This document shows, piece by piece, positions 33,484 through 41,125 of a stretch of 64,000 nt of DNA. Origin of the DNA: Leifsonia sp. Root112D2 (GTDB lineage: Bacteria; Actinomycetota; Actinomycetes; Actinomycetales; Microbacteriaceae). Made by a program: the position numbers and the translations under genes. Location of the stretch: assembly GCF_001424905.1 (NCBI RefSeq), contig NZ_LMCU01000001.1, positions 372,001 through 436,000 of the forward strand. Direction: 5' to 3'. The notes under the pieces were generated by a model, which saw only the letters and a program-made list of their open reading frames with translations, was not told where the DNA came from and ran no database searches. Every line of letters begins with the position of its first letter. The stretch's first letter is position 1.

Positions 33484-34844
33484 CGTTCCTTATCCATTCT
33501 GAAGCGACGCACGTTGATGATCATGAAAGGCAGAACCAGTATCAAAAGCAGGATCGCCAACGCGCTGCCGAGACCCTGGTTGTTGCCGCCCCCGAACGAG
33601 ACGGTCCACATCTGCACCGCTATCACCGTGGCATCCGGCAGCGAAGAAGGCGGAGGTATGACGTAGACCAGGTCGAAGATTTTCAGCACGTTGACGATCA
33701 GTGTCACGAAGACAACGACGAGCACCGGGGAGAGCAACGGCGCGGTGATCCTTCGGAACACCTGCCATTCGTTGGCGCCGTCCATGCGGGCCGCCTCCTG
33801 CAGGTTGCGATCCATCGCCGAGAGTCCGGATGCGATCATCACCATCGCGAATCCGGCCCAGATCCAGATGTAGCTGAGGATCACAACGGCCGTCACGAGT
33901 GTCGGCCCGAGCCAGGAGACACCGGCGTATGACGCACTGAAGTTCTTGGCAGGCAGGCTCACGACATGACTGCCCGACGGAACCGATGTGATCACGTAGG
34001 TGCCGTCATCCGCCGTGGTCGCCGAGGCGACCACCTTGCCCGAGGAATCCAGCGCGTCGACTTCGACGCCCGGCAATCCCTTCTTGCCGTCGCCGATCTT
34101 GCCGTTGGTGCCGCCGCCGCCGCGCACGAAGTCCAGCCACACCGTTCCGGTGATGGTTCCGGATACCGCCGCCTGTGCTTCAACCGCGTCCTTCGCGCTC
34201 GCCGGAACGTCGGTGGGCTTGATGGCTACGAGAGGAAAGTCCTGACTCGACCCGGCGGCCACCGGATTCTGCGAGACGACCCCACCGTCCTTGACTCCGA
34301 GCCCGGCCTCCGGCCGTGGTCGCGCATTCGGATAGGCGGAACCGCCACCGAAAGTGTCATGGATGCCGACGAGCGCGGCATTGACCACACCGAGCTGCGG
34401 GCTTTCCTGGAACGTCGTGCGGAAGATGACGCCGGCAGCCACCATCGAGATCGCCATCGGCATAAAGACGATGAGCTTGAACGCGATGCCCCACTTGATC
34501 TTGTCCATGAGCACGGCAAAAATCAGGCCGAGAATTGTGACCGTGACCGGCACAACGACGACCCAGATGACGTTGTTCCGGATCGCCGTGAACGTCGACG
34601 GATCCGTGAACATGGTCGCGTAGTTGCCGAGGCCGAGAAAGTTCGTTCCGGCCGCGTCGTACAGCGAACGCCAGACCGAATAGATCACCGGATACGCGAC
34701 CAGTACTCCGAGAAGCACCAGTGCGGGCGCGAGAAAGCTCACCGCGATCGTGATGTTGCGACGCCTGGCGCCCGGGCGGGGAGGGCGCCGTGCACCCTCC
34801 CCGTCCGTCGCACCAACCGTCGAGGCAACCTCCGTGGTTGTCAT
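33480..34844 (-). CDS. CUT1 sugar ABC transporter permease (MalF type) with an inserted Cna-B/SdrD-B-like domain
   Basis: A 454-residue permease, longer than the usual ~300. Segments at about 33-55, 93-113 and 121-143 are followed by a ~160-residue external stretch (about 150-310), then three more segments with the EAA loop LQEAARMDGANEWQVFRRI. Within the insert, residues 228-298 read like a Cna-B/SdrD-B Ig-like fold: SGTITGTVWLDF, GLPGVEVDALDSSGKVVASA, TTADDGTYVITSVPSGSHVV. The insert replaces the short loop after segment 3, so it would project towards the binding protein. It sits between the binding-protein gene (21-bp gap) and the MalG-type permease (overlap). The reading frame is uninterrupted. 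Confidence 0.9.
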   Translation of the reverse strand: MTTTEVASTVGATDGEGARRPPRPGARRRNITIAVSFLAPALVLLGVLVAYPVIYSVWRSLYDAAGTNFLGLGNYATMFTDPSTFTAIRNNVIWVVVVPVTVTILGLIFAVLMDKIKWGIAFKLIVFMPMAISMVAAGVIFRTTFQESPQLGVVNAALVGIHDTFGGGSAYPNARPRPEAGLGVKDGGVVSQNPVAAGSSQDFPLVAIKPTDVPASAKDAVEAQAAVSGTITGTVWLDFVRGGGGTNGKIGDGKKGLPGVEVDALDSSGKVVASATTADDGTYVITSVPSGSHVVSLPAKNFSASYAGVSWLGPTLVTAVVILSYIWIWAGFAMVMIASGLSAMDRNLQEAARMDGANEWQVFRRITAPLLSPVLVVVFVTLIVNVLKIFDLVYVIPPPSSLPDATVIAVQMWTVSFGGGNNQGLGSALAILLLILVLPFMIINVRRFRMDKER

Positions 34845-34865
34845 GACGAAGCCGTCGCGGTTTCG

Positions 34866-36185
34866 TTACTTCCAGGCGGCCACGGCCGCGGCTTCCAGCT
34901 TTGCCTGTGTGCCCGCGATGTCCTTCGGGTTGTTGAAGAAGTCGATCAGAATCTGCCACTCACCCGTGCCCTTTGTGCCGCCGAATGCGCTCGGTGCCTG
35001 ATCGGACATGTCGAAGCGGAAGGTCTTGGCATTCAGCACAGCTTCGGCGATCTGCTTGGTGGTGGCATCGGGATACGCCGAGGTATCGACCTTCTTGTTG
35101 GGCGAGGTGAAGCCACCGAGCTTCACCCAGATCGTTGCCGACTCGGGGCCGGCAAGATACTTCATGAGCTCGGCCGCCCCCTTGTGCGTTGTCAGCTGGA
35201 TCGCGGCGTTTCCGCCTCCGACCACGGCCGGACCGGAGCCGTCAACCGATGGGAAGTCGTAGAACTTGGCGTTCTTGCCGACAACCGACTTGGTGTCGCT
35301 GGCAATGTTTCCTGCGACGAAGTCACCCTCGAAGACGGTACCCGCCTTGGGAGGGGCACCGAAGACGGCCGTCACGGAGTCGCCGAAGGTGCGCTGCGCG
35401 GTTCCAGGCTGCACCAGGTTCGAGTTGCCCCACAGCTGCCCGAGAATGGTGAGTGCCTTCGTCACCGAGGGATCCGTCCACGGGATCTCGTGGTTGGTGA
35501 GCTTGTCGTACATGGCGCCGCCGGCCGAACGCAGGTACACGTTCTCGAACCAGTCGGTCAGCGGCCAGCCGGCATCCGCACCGATCGAGATGCCCGGCGT
35601 GCCAGAATCCGAGATGACACCCAGCTGCTTGATGAAGTCGTCCCACGTCTTGGGAACGGTGGCGCCGGCCGCGTCATAGACGTCGGTGTTGTACCAGACG
35701 GTCGATTTGTTGGCGCCCTTGAACCAGACACCGTAGACCTTGTCGTTGTACGAGCCGAGCTTCACCCAGTCTGGCGAATAGTTCGCCTTGACCTCTTTGA
35801 GCGTGGCTGCGTCCAGCGGCTGCAGGCTGCCGGCCTTGGCGAGGTTGTTCAGCAGGCCCGGCTGCGGCACTACCGCGACATCCGGCGGGTTGCCGCCCGA
35901 GATCTTGGTGTCCAGCGTCGTCGCGACATCGCTGCCGTAGCTCTGGTAATTGACCTTTGCCCCGGTCTCCTTCGTGAACTGGGCCAGCACGGCCTCGAAG
36001 TTCTTTTGCTCCGCCCCCGACCAATCGGATGCGACATTGAGCGTCACGCCCTTCAGCGCGCTACCTGAACCACCGCTGGTCGATCCTCCACCCGAGCCCC
36101 CGGATGAGCACCCGGCCAGCGCGAGTGCGGCGATGCTTGTGGCTGCCAGGATCGGAATGATTCGACGACGACCTATGCTCTTCAT
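34866..36185 (-). CDS. Extracellular solute-binding lipoprotein (CUT1, AglE-like)
   Basis: A 439-residue sugar-binding lipoprotein. The signal peptide MKSIGRRRIIPILAATSIA leads to the lipobox ALAGC (Cys26) and a long Ser/Gly tether. The mature protein has GNPPDVAVVPQPGLLNNLAK and PKTWDDFIKQL, and ends with TGEWQILIDFFNNP, features reminiscent of alpha-glucoside-binding AglE-type proteins. GAGGAGA lies just before the ATG. A LacI-type operator sequence is 56 bp upstream. It heads a three-gene importer operon with the two permeases. Confidence 0.88.
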   Translation of the reverse strand: MKSIGRRRIIPILAATSIAALALAGCSSGGSGGGSTSGGSGSALKGVTLNVASDWSGAEQKNFEAVLAQFTKETGAKVNYQSYGSDVATTLDTKISGGNPPDVAVVPQPGLLNNLAKAGSLQPLDAATLKEVKANYSPDWVKLGSYNDKVYGVWFKGANKSTVWYNTDVYDAAGATVPKTWDDFIKQLGVISDSGTPGISIGADAGWPLTDWFENVYLRSAGGAMYDKLTNHEIPWTDPSVTKALTILGQLWGNSNLVQPGTAQRTFGDSVTAVFGAPPKAGTVFEGDFVAGNIASDTKSVVGKNAKFYDFPSVDGSGPAVVGGGNAAIQLTTHKGAAELMKYLAGPESATIWVKLGGFTSPNKKVDTSAYPDATTKQIAEAVLNAKTFRFDMSDQAPSAFGGTKGTGEWQILIDFFNNPKDIAGTQAKLEAAAVAAWK

Positions 36186-36240
36186 CTGTCTCTCCTCGTT
36201 GAGCGTGCAGTGCAGCGTTTACAACAAAGGATTCCTCGGA

Positions 36241-36254
36241 TGCAAACGCTTCCT
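36241..36254. promoter_or_regulatory. LacI-type operator upstream of the AglE-like gene
   Basis: TGCAAACGCTTCCT fits the general LacI/CcpA form TGnAAnCGnTTnC. It overlaps a possible minus-strand -35 (TTGCAT) whose -10 would be TGTAAA 16 bp further on. No LacI gene is adjacent, so the regulator would act in trans. Confidence 0.4.
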
Positions 36255-36299
36255 CAGTGACACCCTACCGAGGGGCAGACAGCTTCGCATCGGGGACCG

Positions 36300-36317
36300 G
36301 GTTGCAAATTGGCAACC
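36300..36317. promoter_or_regulatory. Small palindrome between the MFS gene and the sugar importer
   Basis: GGTTGC-AAATTG-GCAACC, a perfect 6-bp inverted repeat with a 6-bp loop, lies 43 bp past the stop of the MFS gene and about 115 bp upstream of the importer operon. It could be an operator or a weak terminator. The 174-bp gap holds nothing else beyond the LacI-type site. Confidence 0.35.
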
Positions 36318-36359
36318 ATTTGAGCACCGACGCCTTCGCTGAGGTGCGAGCGGGTGAGG

Positions 36360-37604
36360 TCAGCTCGCGTCGGCGAGCGTGAGCGCCTCGGCCTCTTGCA
36401 GTTGCGTCTCCTCGACACCGTCAACACGCTTCAACCGGCGACTGCCCGTCACGATGATGACGGCGGCGATCAGCACGGAGACGCCACCGGCGAAGTATGG
36501 CGTGGCTGCTCCCAGCAATCCGGCCAGCAGCGTCGCCCCGGGCGGGGCAATGGCACCGCCGATGAAACGCACGCCCGAATATGCGGATGATGCGACTGAG
36601 CGGGGCAGATCCGTCGCCTCCATAACCGATTCGGTCAGCACCGTGTTCATGACGCCGAGCAGCAGGCCGCCCACAATCACGCAGACGATGATGCCTACGA
36701 CCGAGCCCACGACCAGCCCCGCGACGATCAGGTCGATCGCCAGCAACGGCAGCACTATCCACATGGTGCGCGTGCGCGGAAGCCGGTTGGTGAGCAGCGG
36801 CGCACCCCAGACGGAGGAGATTGCGACGGCAAGCCCCCAGCCGAAGAAGATGAATCCGAGGGTCATGGCGTCGCCGAAGCCAAGCTCCTGCAGCGCGAAA
36901 GGCGTGTACGCCAGCAGCACGAAGAAGCCGATGTTGTAGAAGAGTGCGGCACCGGCGAGCGTGCCGAGCGCCGGGTTGCGCAGCGCCCGGAACGGCGCGG
37001 AGAGCCGCGTGGGCGTCGGCGTCTCGGGGTTCTTGCGCAGCATCGCCACTATCGCGATGAACCCGATGGCCATGAGAGCCGCCGTGCCGAAGAACGGTCC
37101 GCGCCAACTGATGCCACCGAGCACGCCACCGAGCAGGGGGCCGACGGCGATGCCGAGGCCGAGCGCCGCCTCATACAGGATGATCGCGCTCGAGGTGCCA
37201 CCGCTGGCCGCGCCCACGATGGTGGCGAGCGCCGTGGAGATGAACAGCGCGTTGCCGAGCCCCCAGCCCGCGCGGAAGCTCATGATCGCCTCGGCATTCG
37301 GGCTGAGGCCGGCCGCGGCCGCGAAGACCACGATGAGCGCGAGACCGATGAGCAGCGTCTTCTTGGCGCCGAGCCTGCTCGAGACCCAGCTCGTGAAGAA
37401 CATCGCAACGCCGGTCACGAGCAGATACGTCGTGAACAGCATCTCGGTCTCGGTGGGCGTGGCCTTCAGGTCACGGGCAATCGCCGGAAGAATCGGATCG
37501 ACGAGGCCGATGCCCATGAATGCGATGACGCTCGCGAATGCGACGGCCCACACGGCCATCGGCTGTTTGAGAATGTTTCCGGACTTTTCGGTGCCGTGCG
37601 CCAT
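36360..37604 (-). CDS. MFS transporter (DHA1-like exporter)
   Basis: A 414-residue major facilitator with 12 hydrophobic segments. The loop after segment 2 reads SSRLGAKKTLLIG (motif A), segment 1 has GIGLVDPILPAIA as in DHA1 drug exporters, and segment 5 has AVGPLLGGVLGG (motif C, typical of antiporters). It starts 1 bp inside the stop of the MarR gene, so it is almost certainly co-expressed with it. The pair looks like an inducible efflux system; the substrate is unknown. Confidence 0.9.
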   Translation of the reverse strand: MAHGTEKSGNILKQPMAVWAVAFASVIAFMGIGLVDPILPAIARDLKATPTETEMLFTTYLLVTGVAMFFTSWVSSRLGAKKTLLIGLALIVVFAAAAGLSPNAEAIMSFRAGWGLGNALFISTALATIVGAASGGTSSAIILYEAALGLGIAVGPLLGGVLGGISWRGPFFGTAALMAIGFIAIVAMLRKNPETPTPTRLSAPFRALRNPALGTLAGAALFYNIGFFVLLAYTPFALQELGFGDAMTLGFIFFGWGLAVAISSVWGAPLLTNRLPRTRTMWIVLPLLAIDLIVAGLVVGSVVGIIVCVIVGGLLLGVMNTVLTESVMEATDLPRSVASSAYSGVRFIGGAIAPPGATLLAGLLGAATPYFAGGVSVLIAAVIIVTGSRRLKRVDGVEETQLQEAEALTLADAS

Positions 37605-38122
37605 CAGTTACCTTTCCCACGCAGTGCCGACGATGCGGCATCCGTCAATTGCACCCGTGCGGTGACGATCTCCACGGCGCTCCGCAGCGTATCGACCTCG
37701 GTGCTTGTGATGCCCTCGAAAAGCGGCAACAGAGCGGATGCGAGCTGGTCGCGCCACGCATCCAGCGCCTGTTCTCCCTTGGTTGTGCTGGCGATCTGCC
37801 AGGCGCGGGCGTCGTCGACGTCGGCGATGCGCTTGACCCACTCGCTCTCGACGAGGTTGCGCACGATCTTGGTCATGGTGGGCTGGGAGACGCGGCTGTG
37901 TGCCGCGAGCTCGCCCAGGCGCATGGGGCCGTCGCTGCGCAGCGCGGAGAGCGTGCGCCACGTGGCGGGCGACTCGGTGTTGCCGGTCACGCGCGCGGCG
38001 AGGCGGGTGAGGCGGTGGCTGGTCTGCACGAGATCGCTGAGAATCGTGTGCAGCTCGGGTGGAACGTTACTCGGCGCGGCGCCGTGGGCGCGCGTCACAT
38101 CAAGGACTTCATGTGCAGGCAT
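37604..38122 (-). CDS. MarR-family regulator of the downstream MFS exporter
   Basis: A 172-residue winged-helix protein. The DNA-binding core is MRLGELAAHSRVSQPTMTKI followed by VRNLVESEWVKRIADVDDAR. The ATG at 38122 lies 6 nt after TATAGT, so the message is probably leaderless. The same hexamer is part of an inverted repeat (38133-38151), a natural autorepression site. It overlaps the MFS start by one base (TGATG), so binding of an inducer should release both genes together. Confidence 0.92.
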   Translation of the reverse strand: MPAHEVLDVTRAHGAAPSNVPPELHTILSDLVQTSHRLTRLAARVTGNTESPATWRTLSALRSDGPMRLGELAAHSRVSQPTMTKIVRNLVESEWVKRIADVDDARAWQIASTTKGEQALDAWRDQLASALLPLFEGITSTEVDTLRSAVEIVTARVQLTDAASSALRGKGN

Positions 38123-38128
38123 CCCTCA

Positions 38129-38151
38129 ACTATATATAGCCCGTCTATATA
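38129..38151 (-). promoter_or_regulatory. MarR promoter and operator
   Basis: TATATAG (38133-38139) and CTATATA (38145-38151) form an inverted repeat with a 5-bp spacer in an AT-rich island. TATAGT (38134-38129) is the -10 of the leaderless MarR/MFS transcript, so a bound repressor would block it. Confidence 0.6.
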
Positions 38152-38261
38152 AATCAAAACGACGAAAAAGAGTCCCTCCTGCCACGAAAAGCACGATTCC
38201 GTCCGCTCTCGGGCACGTTCTCCGTCGTTTTAGTGTGCGCTCAGCGAGGCAGGAGTCGCGC

Positions 38262-38663
38262 ATGGCCGTGATGACAGCAGCGACTGAGGCTTGGCGCATG
38301 GCGAGTCCCGAGGATATGGTGCGTGCGGTCTCTGCGTCGATGCGCGAGCGCACGGGCAAGACGGTCGAGGAGTGGGTCGCCATCGTGGCCGACGCCGGTA
38401 TCGATCCAATCGACCACAAGGCCGTGCGCAACCTCCTGAAATCGCGGTGGTCGATCCCCCAGAACAGTCAGTGGGCGATTGCGGATGCCGCGGCCCGGTC
38501 AGCAGGCTGGCTCCTTCGGTTCACGGATGCCCCGACCGGCTCGCGCTTGATACCGAGCACAAATTTCGCTCAGGCATCCCATCGAGTCGCTCTGTCGACG
38601 CCCGAAGAGGTCGACACCGAACTGCGGAAGTTCATCGCCATCGCATACGCCCAAAACGGCTGA
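38262..38663 (+). CDS. DUF4287-like protein
   Basis: A 133-residue protein. The segment SPEDMVRAVSASMRERTGKT followed by VEEWVAIVADAGIDPIDHKA (about residues 12-51) matches the pattern of DUF4287 (an acidic Ser-Pro-Glu start, then TGK-xxEEW), and the C-terminal half resembles the DUF5655-type tail often attached to it. No catalytic residues are recognisable. The start is the ATG at 38262 with AGGAG 7 nt upstream, not the longer frame starting at 37596 that runs antisense to the MarR gene. Function unknown. Confidence 0.65.
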   Translation: MAVMTAATEAWRMASPEDMVRAVSASMRERTGKTVEEWVAIVADAGIDPIDHKAVRNLLKSRWSIPQNSQWAIADAAARSAGWLLRFTDAPTGSRLIPSTNFAQASHRVALSTPEEVDTELRKFIAIAYAQNG

Positions 38664-38715
38664 GCTTCACCCGACCGGTCGCGCTTGTGCACCGCCTCGA
38701 CGGCGTGTTAGCGTT

Positions 38716-38739
38716 CTGCCGATCGTGATCTATCGGCAG
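38716..38739 (+). promoter_or_regulatory. Hairpin directly before the leader-ORF Shine-Dalgarno
   Basis: CTGCCGAT (38716-38723) and ATCGGCAG (38732-38739) are perfect 8-bp arms around an 8-nt loop, ending exactly at the AGGAGGTGA ribosome-binding site (38739-38747). A candidate promoter (TTGTGC, 18 bp, TAGCGT) ends just upstream, so the hairpin would be at the 5' end of the message or act as an operator. Confidence 0.5.
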
Positions 38740-38751
38740 GAGGTGAGACCC

Positions 38752-38808
38752 ATGAACGCAGTATCCACAGTGGGCGCTCCCCTGCAGTCCACGATCGCGC
38801 GACTTTAG
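38752..38808 (+). CDS. Candidate leader peptide of the patatin gene (18 aa)
   Basis: ATG to TAG encodes MNAVSTVGAPLQSTIARL. It is preceded 4 nt upstream by AGGAGGTGA, the strongest Shine-Dalgarno in the window, stronger than that of the patatin gene itself. Its stop codon lies in the loop of a hairpin (38799-38815) nested inside a larger stem (38773-38828). The patatin gene starts 49 bp later. No amino acid is clearly over-represented, so the signal, if any, is not obvious. A fortuitous short ORF cannot be excluded. Confidence 0.45.
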   Translation: MNAVSTVGAPLQSTIARL

Positions 38809-38828
38809 TAGTCGCCGCCGGGAGCGCC
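38773..38828 (+). promoter_or_regulatory. Nested RNA stem-loops across the leader ORF end
   Basis: The outer stem is GGCGCTCCC (38773-38781) with GGGAGCGCC (38820-38828), and the inner stem GCGACT (38799-38804) with AGTCGC (38810-38815). The leader stop codon TAG lies across the inner stem and loop, so a terminating or stalled ribosome would open both stems. This is the geometry of a translation-dependent switch. Confidence 0.45.
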
Positions 38829-38857
38829 TGACACGCAATTTGCGAAAGGCACCTCCC

Positions 38858-39781
38858 ATGAACACAACACTTTTTTCTACTCAGAATTTCACCCCGACAA
38901 CCGGCAAGCGAGCCTTGGTGCTCGGCGGCGGCGGATCAACAGGCAACGCCTGGCTGATCGGCGTCGTCGCCGGCCTGTTCGATACCGGGCTGGACGTGAC
39001 CACAGCCGAGCTGACAATTGGCACGTCAGCCGGATCGACGGCCGCGGCCCAGTTGGCTGGCGCGACCCCGACCGAGCTGTTCGCAGCCACCGTTGCCGCT
39101 GTTCCCGCGCAACGGACCGGTCCGGTCGGATCTGACCGACGCCCCGCCAGGCCGATGGCGGACCAGCTCGAGAGATTCCTGCAGGTCATCGCCTCCTCTG
39201 AGGACGTGGCTGACATGCGCCGCAGAATGGGCGCGGCAGCACTCGAAAGGGAGGCGGCATCGGACGGCTCCTGGCAAGCACGGTGGCGTACCACCGTCGC
39301 CTCTCGATTGCCCAGTCAGAGTTGGCCGCAACGTCTGGTGCTCATCACGGCGGTCGATGCCCATACCGGTGAACCGGTCGTATTCGATCGCCACAGCGGG
39401 GTCGACCTGGTGGATGCTGTCGCCGCCAGCTGCGCCGGCGGTGGCCTTCCCTACAGAATCGGCGACAAGGCGTACCTCGACGGCGGCTATCGTGCCAACG
39501 CCGAGAATGCCGATCTGGCAGTCGGCTACGAACGGGTGCTGGTGCTGTCCCCGCTCGGCGGCAAAACACTGCATCCACTGGAGTGGAACACACGACTGGC
39601 GGCGCAAGTCGACCTACTGCTCGCGGGCGGCAGCCGAGTCGAGACGATCTTCCCTGACAGCGACTCCGAGCATATGTTCGGCGCCAATGCGATGGATCCG
39701 TCTCTGCGTCCACCCGCTGCCCGAGCCGGTTACGAGCAGGGCACAGCCCTGAGCGAGCATCTCACCGACTTCTGGCGCTGA
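38858..39781 (+). CDS. Patatin-like phospholipase
   Basis: A 307-residue lipid acyl hydrolase with a Ser-Asp dyad. The oxyanion loop is LGGGGSTGNAWLIGV (about residues 22-36), the nucleophile elbow GTSAGS (about 54-59), and the dyad Asp is in YLDGGYRANAENADL (about 208-222). No signal peptide is present, so it is cytoplasmic or membrane-associated. GAAAGG 9 nt upstream supports the ATG at 38858. It follows the structured leader at 38716-38828 and ends at a bidirectional terminator shared with rplL. The substrate may be a membrane phospholipid or an acyl ester. Confidence 0.9.
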   Translation: MNTTLFSTQNFTPTTGKRALVLGGGGSTGNAWLIGVVAGLFDTGLDVTTAELTIGTSAGSTAAAQLAGATPTELFAATVAAVPAQRTGPVGSDRRPARPMADQLERFLQVIASSEDVADMRRRMGAAALEREAASDGSWQARWRTTVASRLPSQSWPQRLVLITAVDAHTGEPVVFDRHSGVDLVDAVAASCAGGGLPYRIGDKAYLDGGYRANAENADLAVGYERVLVLSPLGGKTLHPLEWNTRLAAQVDLLLAGGSRVETIFPDSDSEHMFGANAMDPSLRPPAARAGYEQGTALSEHLTDFWR

Positions 39782-39798
39782 CGGCCGCGAAACGCACA

Positions 39799-39833
39799 AA
39801 GGGCGCCGCCTTCGAAACGAAAGCGGCGCCCTT
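39799..39833. terminator. Bidirectional terminator between patatin and rplL genes
   Basis: AAGGGCGCCGC (39799-39809) pairs perfectly with GCGGCGCCCTT (39823-39833) around a 13-nt loop, between two convergent genes. Confidence 0.8.
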
Positions 39834-39861
39834 GCGAGGAACCCCGTAGACGGGGCCTTGA

Positions 39862-40245
39862 CTACTTGAGCGTGACGGTGGCGCCAGCCTCTTCAAGCTG
39901 GGCCTTTGCCTTCTCGGCGGTCTCCTTGTTCGCACCCTCAAGAACAGCCTTAGGGGCGCCGTCAACAACGGCCTTCGCCTCACCGAGGCCGAGGCTGGTG
40001 AGCGCGCGCACCTCCTTGATGACCTGGATCTTCTTCTCGCCCGCAGACTCGAGGATGACGTCGAAGGAATCCTTCTCCTCAACCTCTTCCGCGGCGGCCG
40101 CGGGGCCGGCAACGGCTGCAGCAGCAACCGGAGCAGCAGCGGTGACCTCGAAGGTCTCTTCAAACTTCTTGACGAACTCGCTCAGCTCAATGAGCGTGAG
40201 CTCCTTGAACGCTTCGAGCAGCTCGTCGGTCGACAGCTTTGCCAT
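39862..40245 (-). CDS. rplL: Ribosomal protein bL12 (L7/L12)
   Basis: A 127-residue stalk protein. The N-terminal dimerisation region is MAKLSTDELLEAFKELTLIE, an Ala-rich hinge follows, and the C-terminal factor-binding domain has KKIQVIKEVRALTSLGLGEA and KAVVDGAPKAVLEG. Four or six copies bind L10 on the large subunit and recruit translation factors. AAAGGAG upstream fixes the ATG at 40245; the longer frame (to 40335) is not used. It is the second gene of the rplJL operon. The usual neighbour rpoB is not downstream; a convergent patatin gene is. Confidence 0.99.
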   Translation of the reverse strand: MAKLSTDELLEAFKELTLIELSEFVKKFEETFEVTAAAPVAAAAVAGPAAAAEEVEEKDSFDVILESAGEKKIQVIKEVRALTSLGLGEAKAVVDGAPKAVLEGANKETAEKAKAQLEEAGATVTLK

Positions 40246-40309
40246 AATGTTTTCTCCTTTAGTTCTCGTGATGTACTCACCGCGGTGTCGGCATCCGTTG
40301 CACGGATGA

Positions 40310-40825
40310 CTAGCTCGCGGACTCCTGCTTCTCACGCAGCGCGTCGACCGTGCGAACGGCCTTCGACAGCGGTGCGTTGAACAGATATGCGGCTCCGAAC
40401 AGCGAGGCCTTGAATGCGCCAGCCAGCTTGGCCAGCAGCACGTCGCGGGACTCGAGGTCGGCGAGCTTGCCTACCTCTGCGGCGGTCAGCGGGTTACCGT
40501 CGAAGTAACCACCCTTCACCACCAGAAGAGGGTTTGCCTTGGCAAAGTCACGCAGCGCCTTCGCGACGGAGACAGGGTCTCCGTGCACGAATGCGATGGC
40601 GGACGGACCGACGAGCTCGTCGTCAAACGACGAGATGCCGGCGGCGTTCGCCGCAATCTTGGTCAGCGTGTTCTTCACCACGGCGTACGTTGCGTCCGCA
40701 CTGATGCTGGTTCGCAGCTGCTTGAGCTGGGCAACAGTGAGGCCGCGGTACTCGGTCAGCAGAACGGCAGTCGAGCTCTGGAACTTCTCCGTGAGTTCGG
40801 CAACCGAGGCTTCCTTGTTCGCCAT
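40310..40825 (-). CDS. rplJ: Ribosomal protein uL10
   Basis: A 171-residue protein anchoring the L7/L12 stalk on the large ribosomal subunit. Visible are MANKEASVAELTEKFQSSTA, VLLTEYRGLTVAQLKQLRTS and VVKNTLTKIAA, the standard N-terminal rRNA-binding domain. GAGGAG 5 nt before the ATG at 40825 decides the start over the GTG at 40831. Rather than following rplKA it is preceded by a terminator-like hairpin with a U6 tract and, further up, an MHS transporter gene on the same strand. Confidence 0.98.
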   Translation of the reverse strand: MANKEASVAELTEKFQSSTAVLLTEYRGLTVAQLKQLRTSISADATYAVVKNTLTKIAANAAGISSFDDELVGPSAIAFVHGDPVSVAKALRDFAKANPLLVVKGGYFDGNPLTAAEVGKLADLESRDVLLAKLAGAFKASLFGAAYLFNAPLSKAVRTVDALREKQESAS

Positions 40826-40870
40826 GGCCACTCCTCAATATTTCTGTGCCGGCAGCCCCGGGCGCACATG

Positions 40871-40900
40871 AAAAAAGCTCCGTACGCAGTGGCACGGAGC
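40871..40900 (-). terminator. Intrinsic terminator/attenuator in the L10 leader
   Basis: On the minus strand GCTCCGT (40900-40894), a 10-nt loop, ACGGAGC (40883-40877) and then TTTTTT (40876-40871), 46 bp before the rplJ start. It has a canonical U-tract, rare in this window. The nearest upstream gene on this strand ends 225 bp away, so it more likely attenuates rplJL than ends that gene. Confidence 0.7.
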
Positions 40901-41081
40901 GGGAGTCGCAGTGTCTTTCAACAGGATGCGAGAACTACTTCATACACCTGCGCGGGCCGTTCACGTGTGAACCTTCGATCGGATGCCTGCCCTCTTTCGA
41001 GAGAATGCAACCGATAACCGGCGGTCTTTGGCTTCGTACAGAGTACGGGAGGAGGCATCCGTTCTGCAAATTGGCCGAATG
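40901..41081 (-). other. rplJ upstream region without recognised gene
   Basis: Part of the 300-bp gap between rplJ and the MHS transporter gene. It should hold the rplJL promoter and the L10 leader. TATGAA (near 40942) is a possible -10, but no convincing -35 pairs with it. No ORF or second terminator was seen. Confidence 0.4.
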
Positions 41082-41123
41082 CTGGTCTCGATACGCTCGC
41101 TGCACGAGCTACTCGACCATCGG
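41082..41123. repeat. REP-like palindrome, second variant (after the MHS gene)
   Basis: GGTCTCGATACGCTCGC and its inverse-facing end GAGCTACTCGACCATCGG form a short palindromic unit 3 bp beyond the MHS transporter stop. A closely related copy lies at 45943-45982. The variant differs from the 5128 unit in having TCGATA/TACTCGACC instead of TCGAAACC/GGTTGAGG. Confidence 0.7.
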
Positions 41124-41125
41124 AA

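Noticed and set aside
37596..38261. Long plus-strand frame upstream of the DUF4287-like gene
   Set aside because: It runs antisense to the MarR gene with low-complexity Ser/Arg content. The ATG at 38262 with AGGAG is the natural start.
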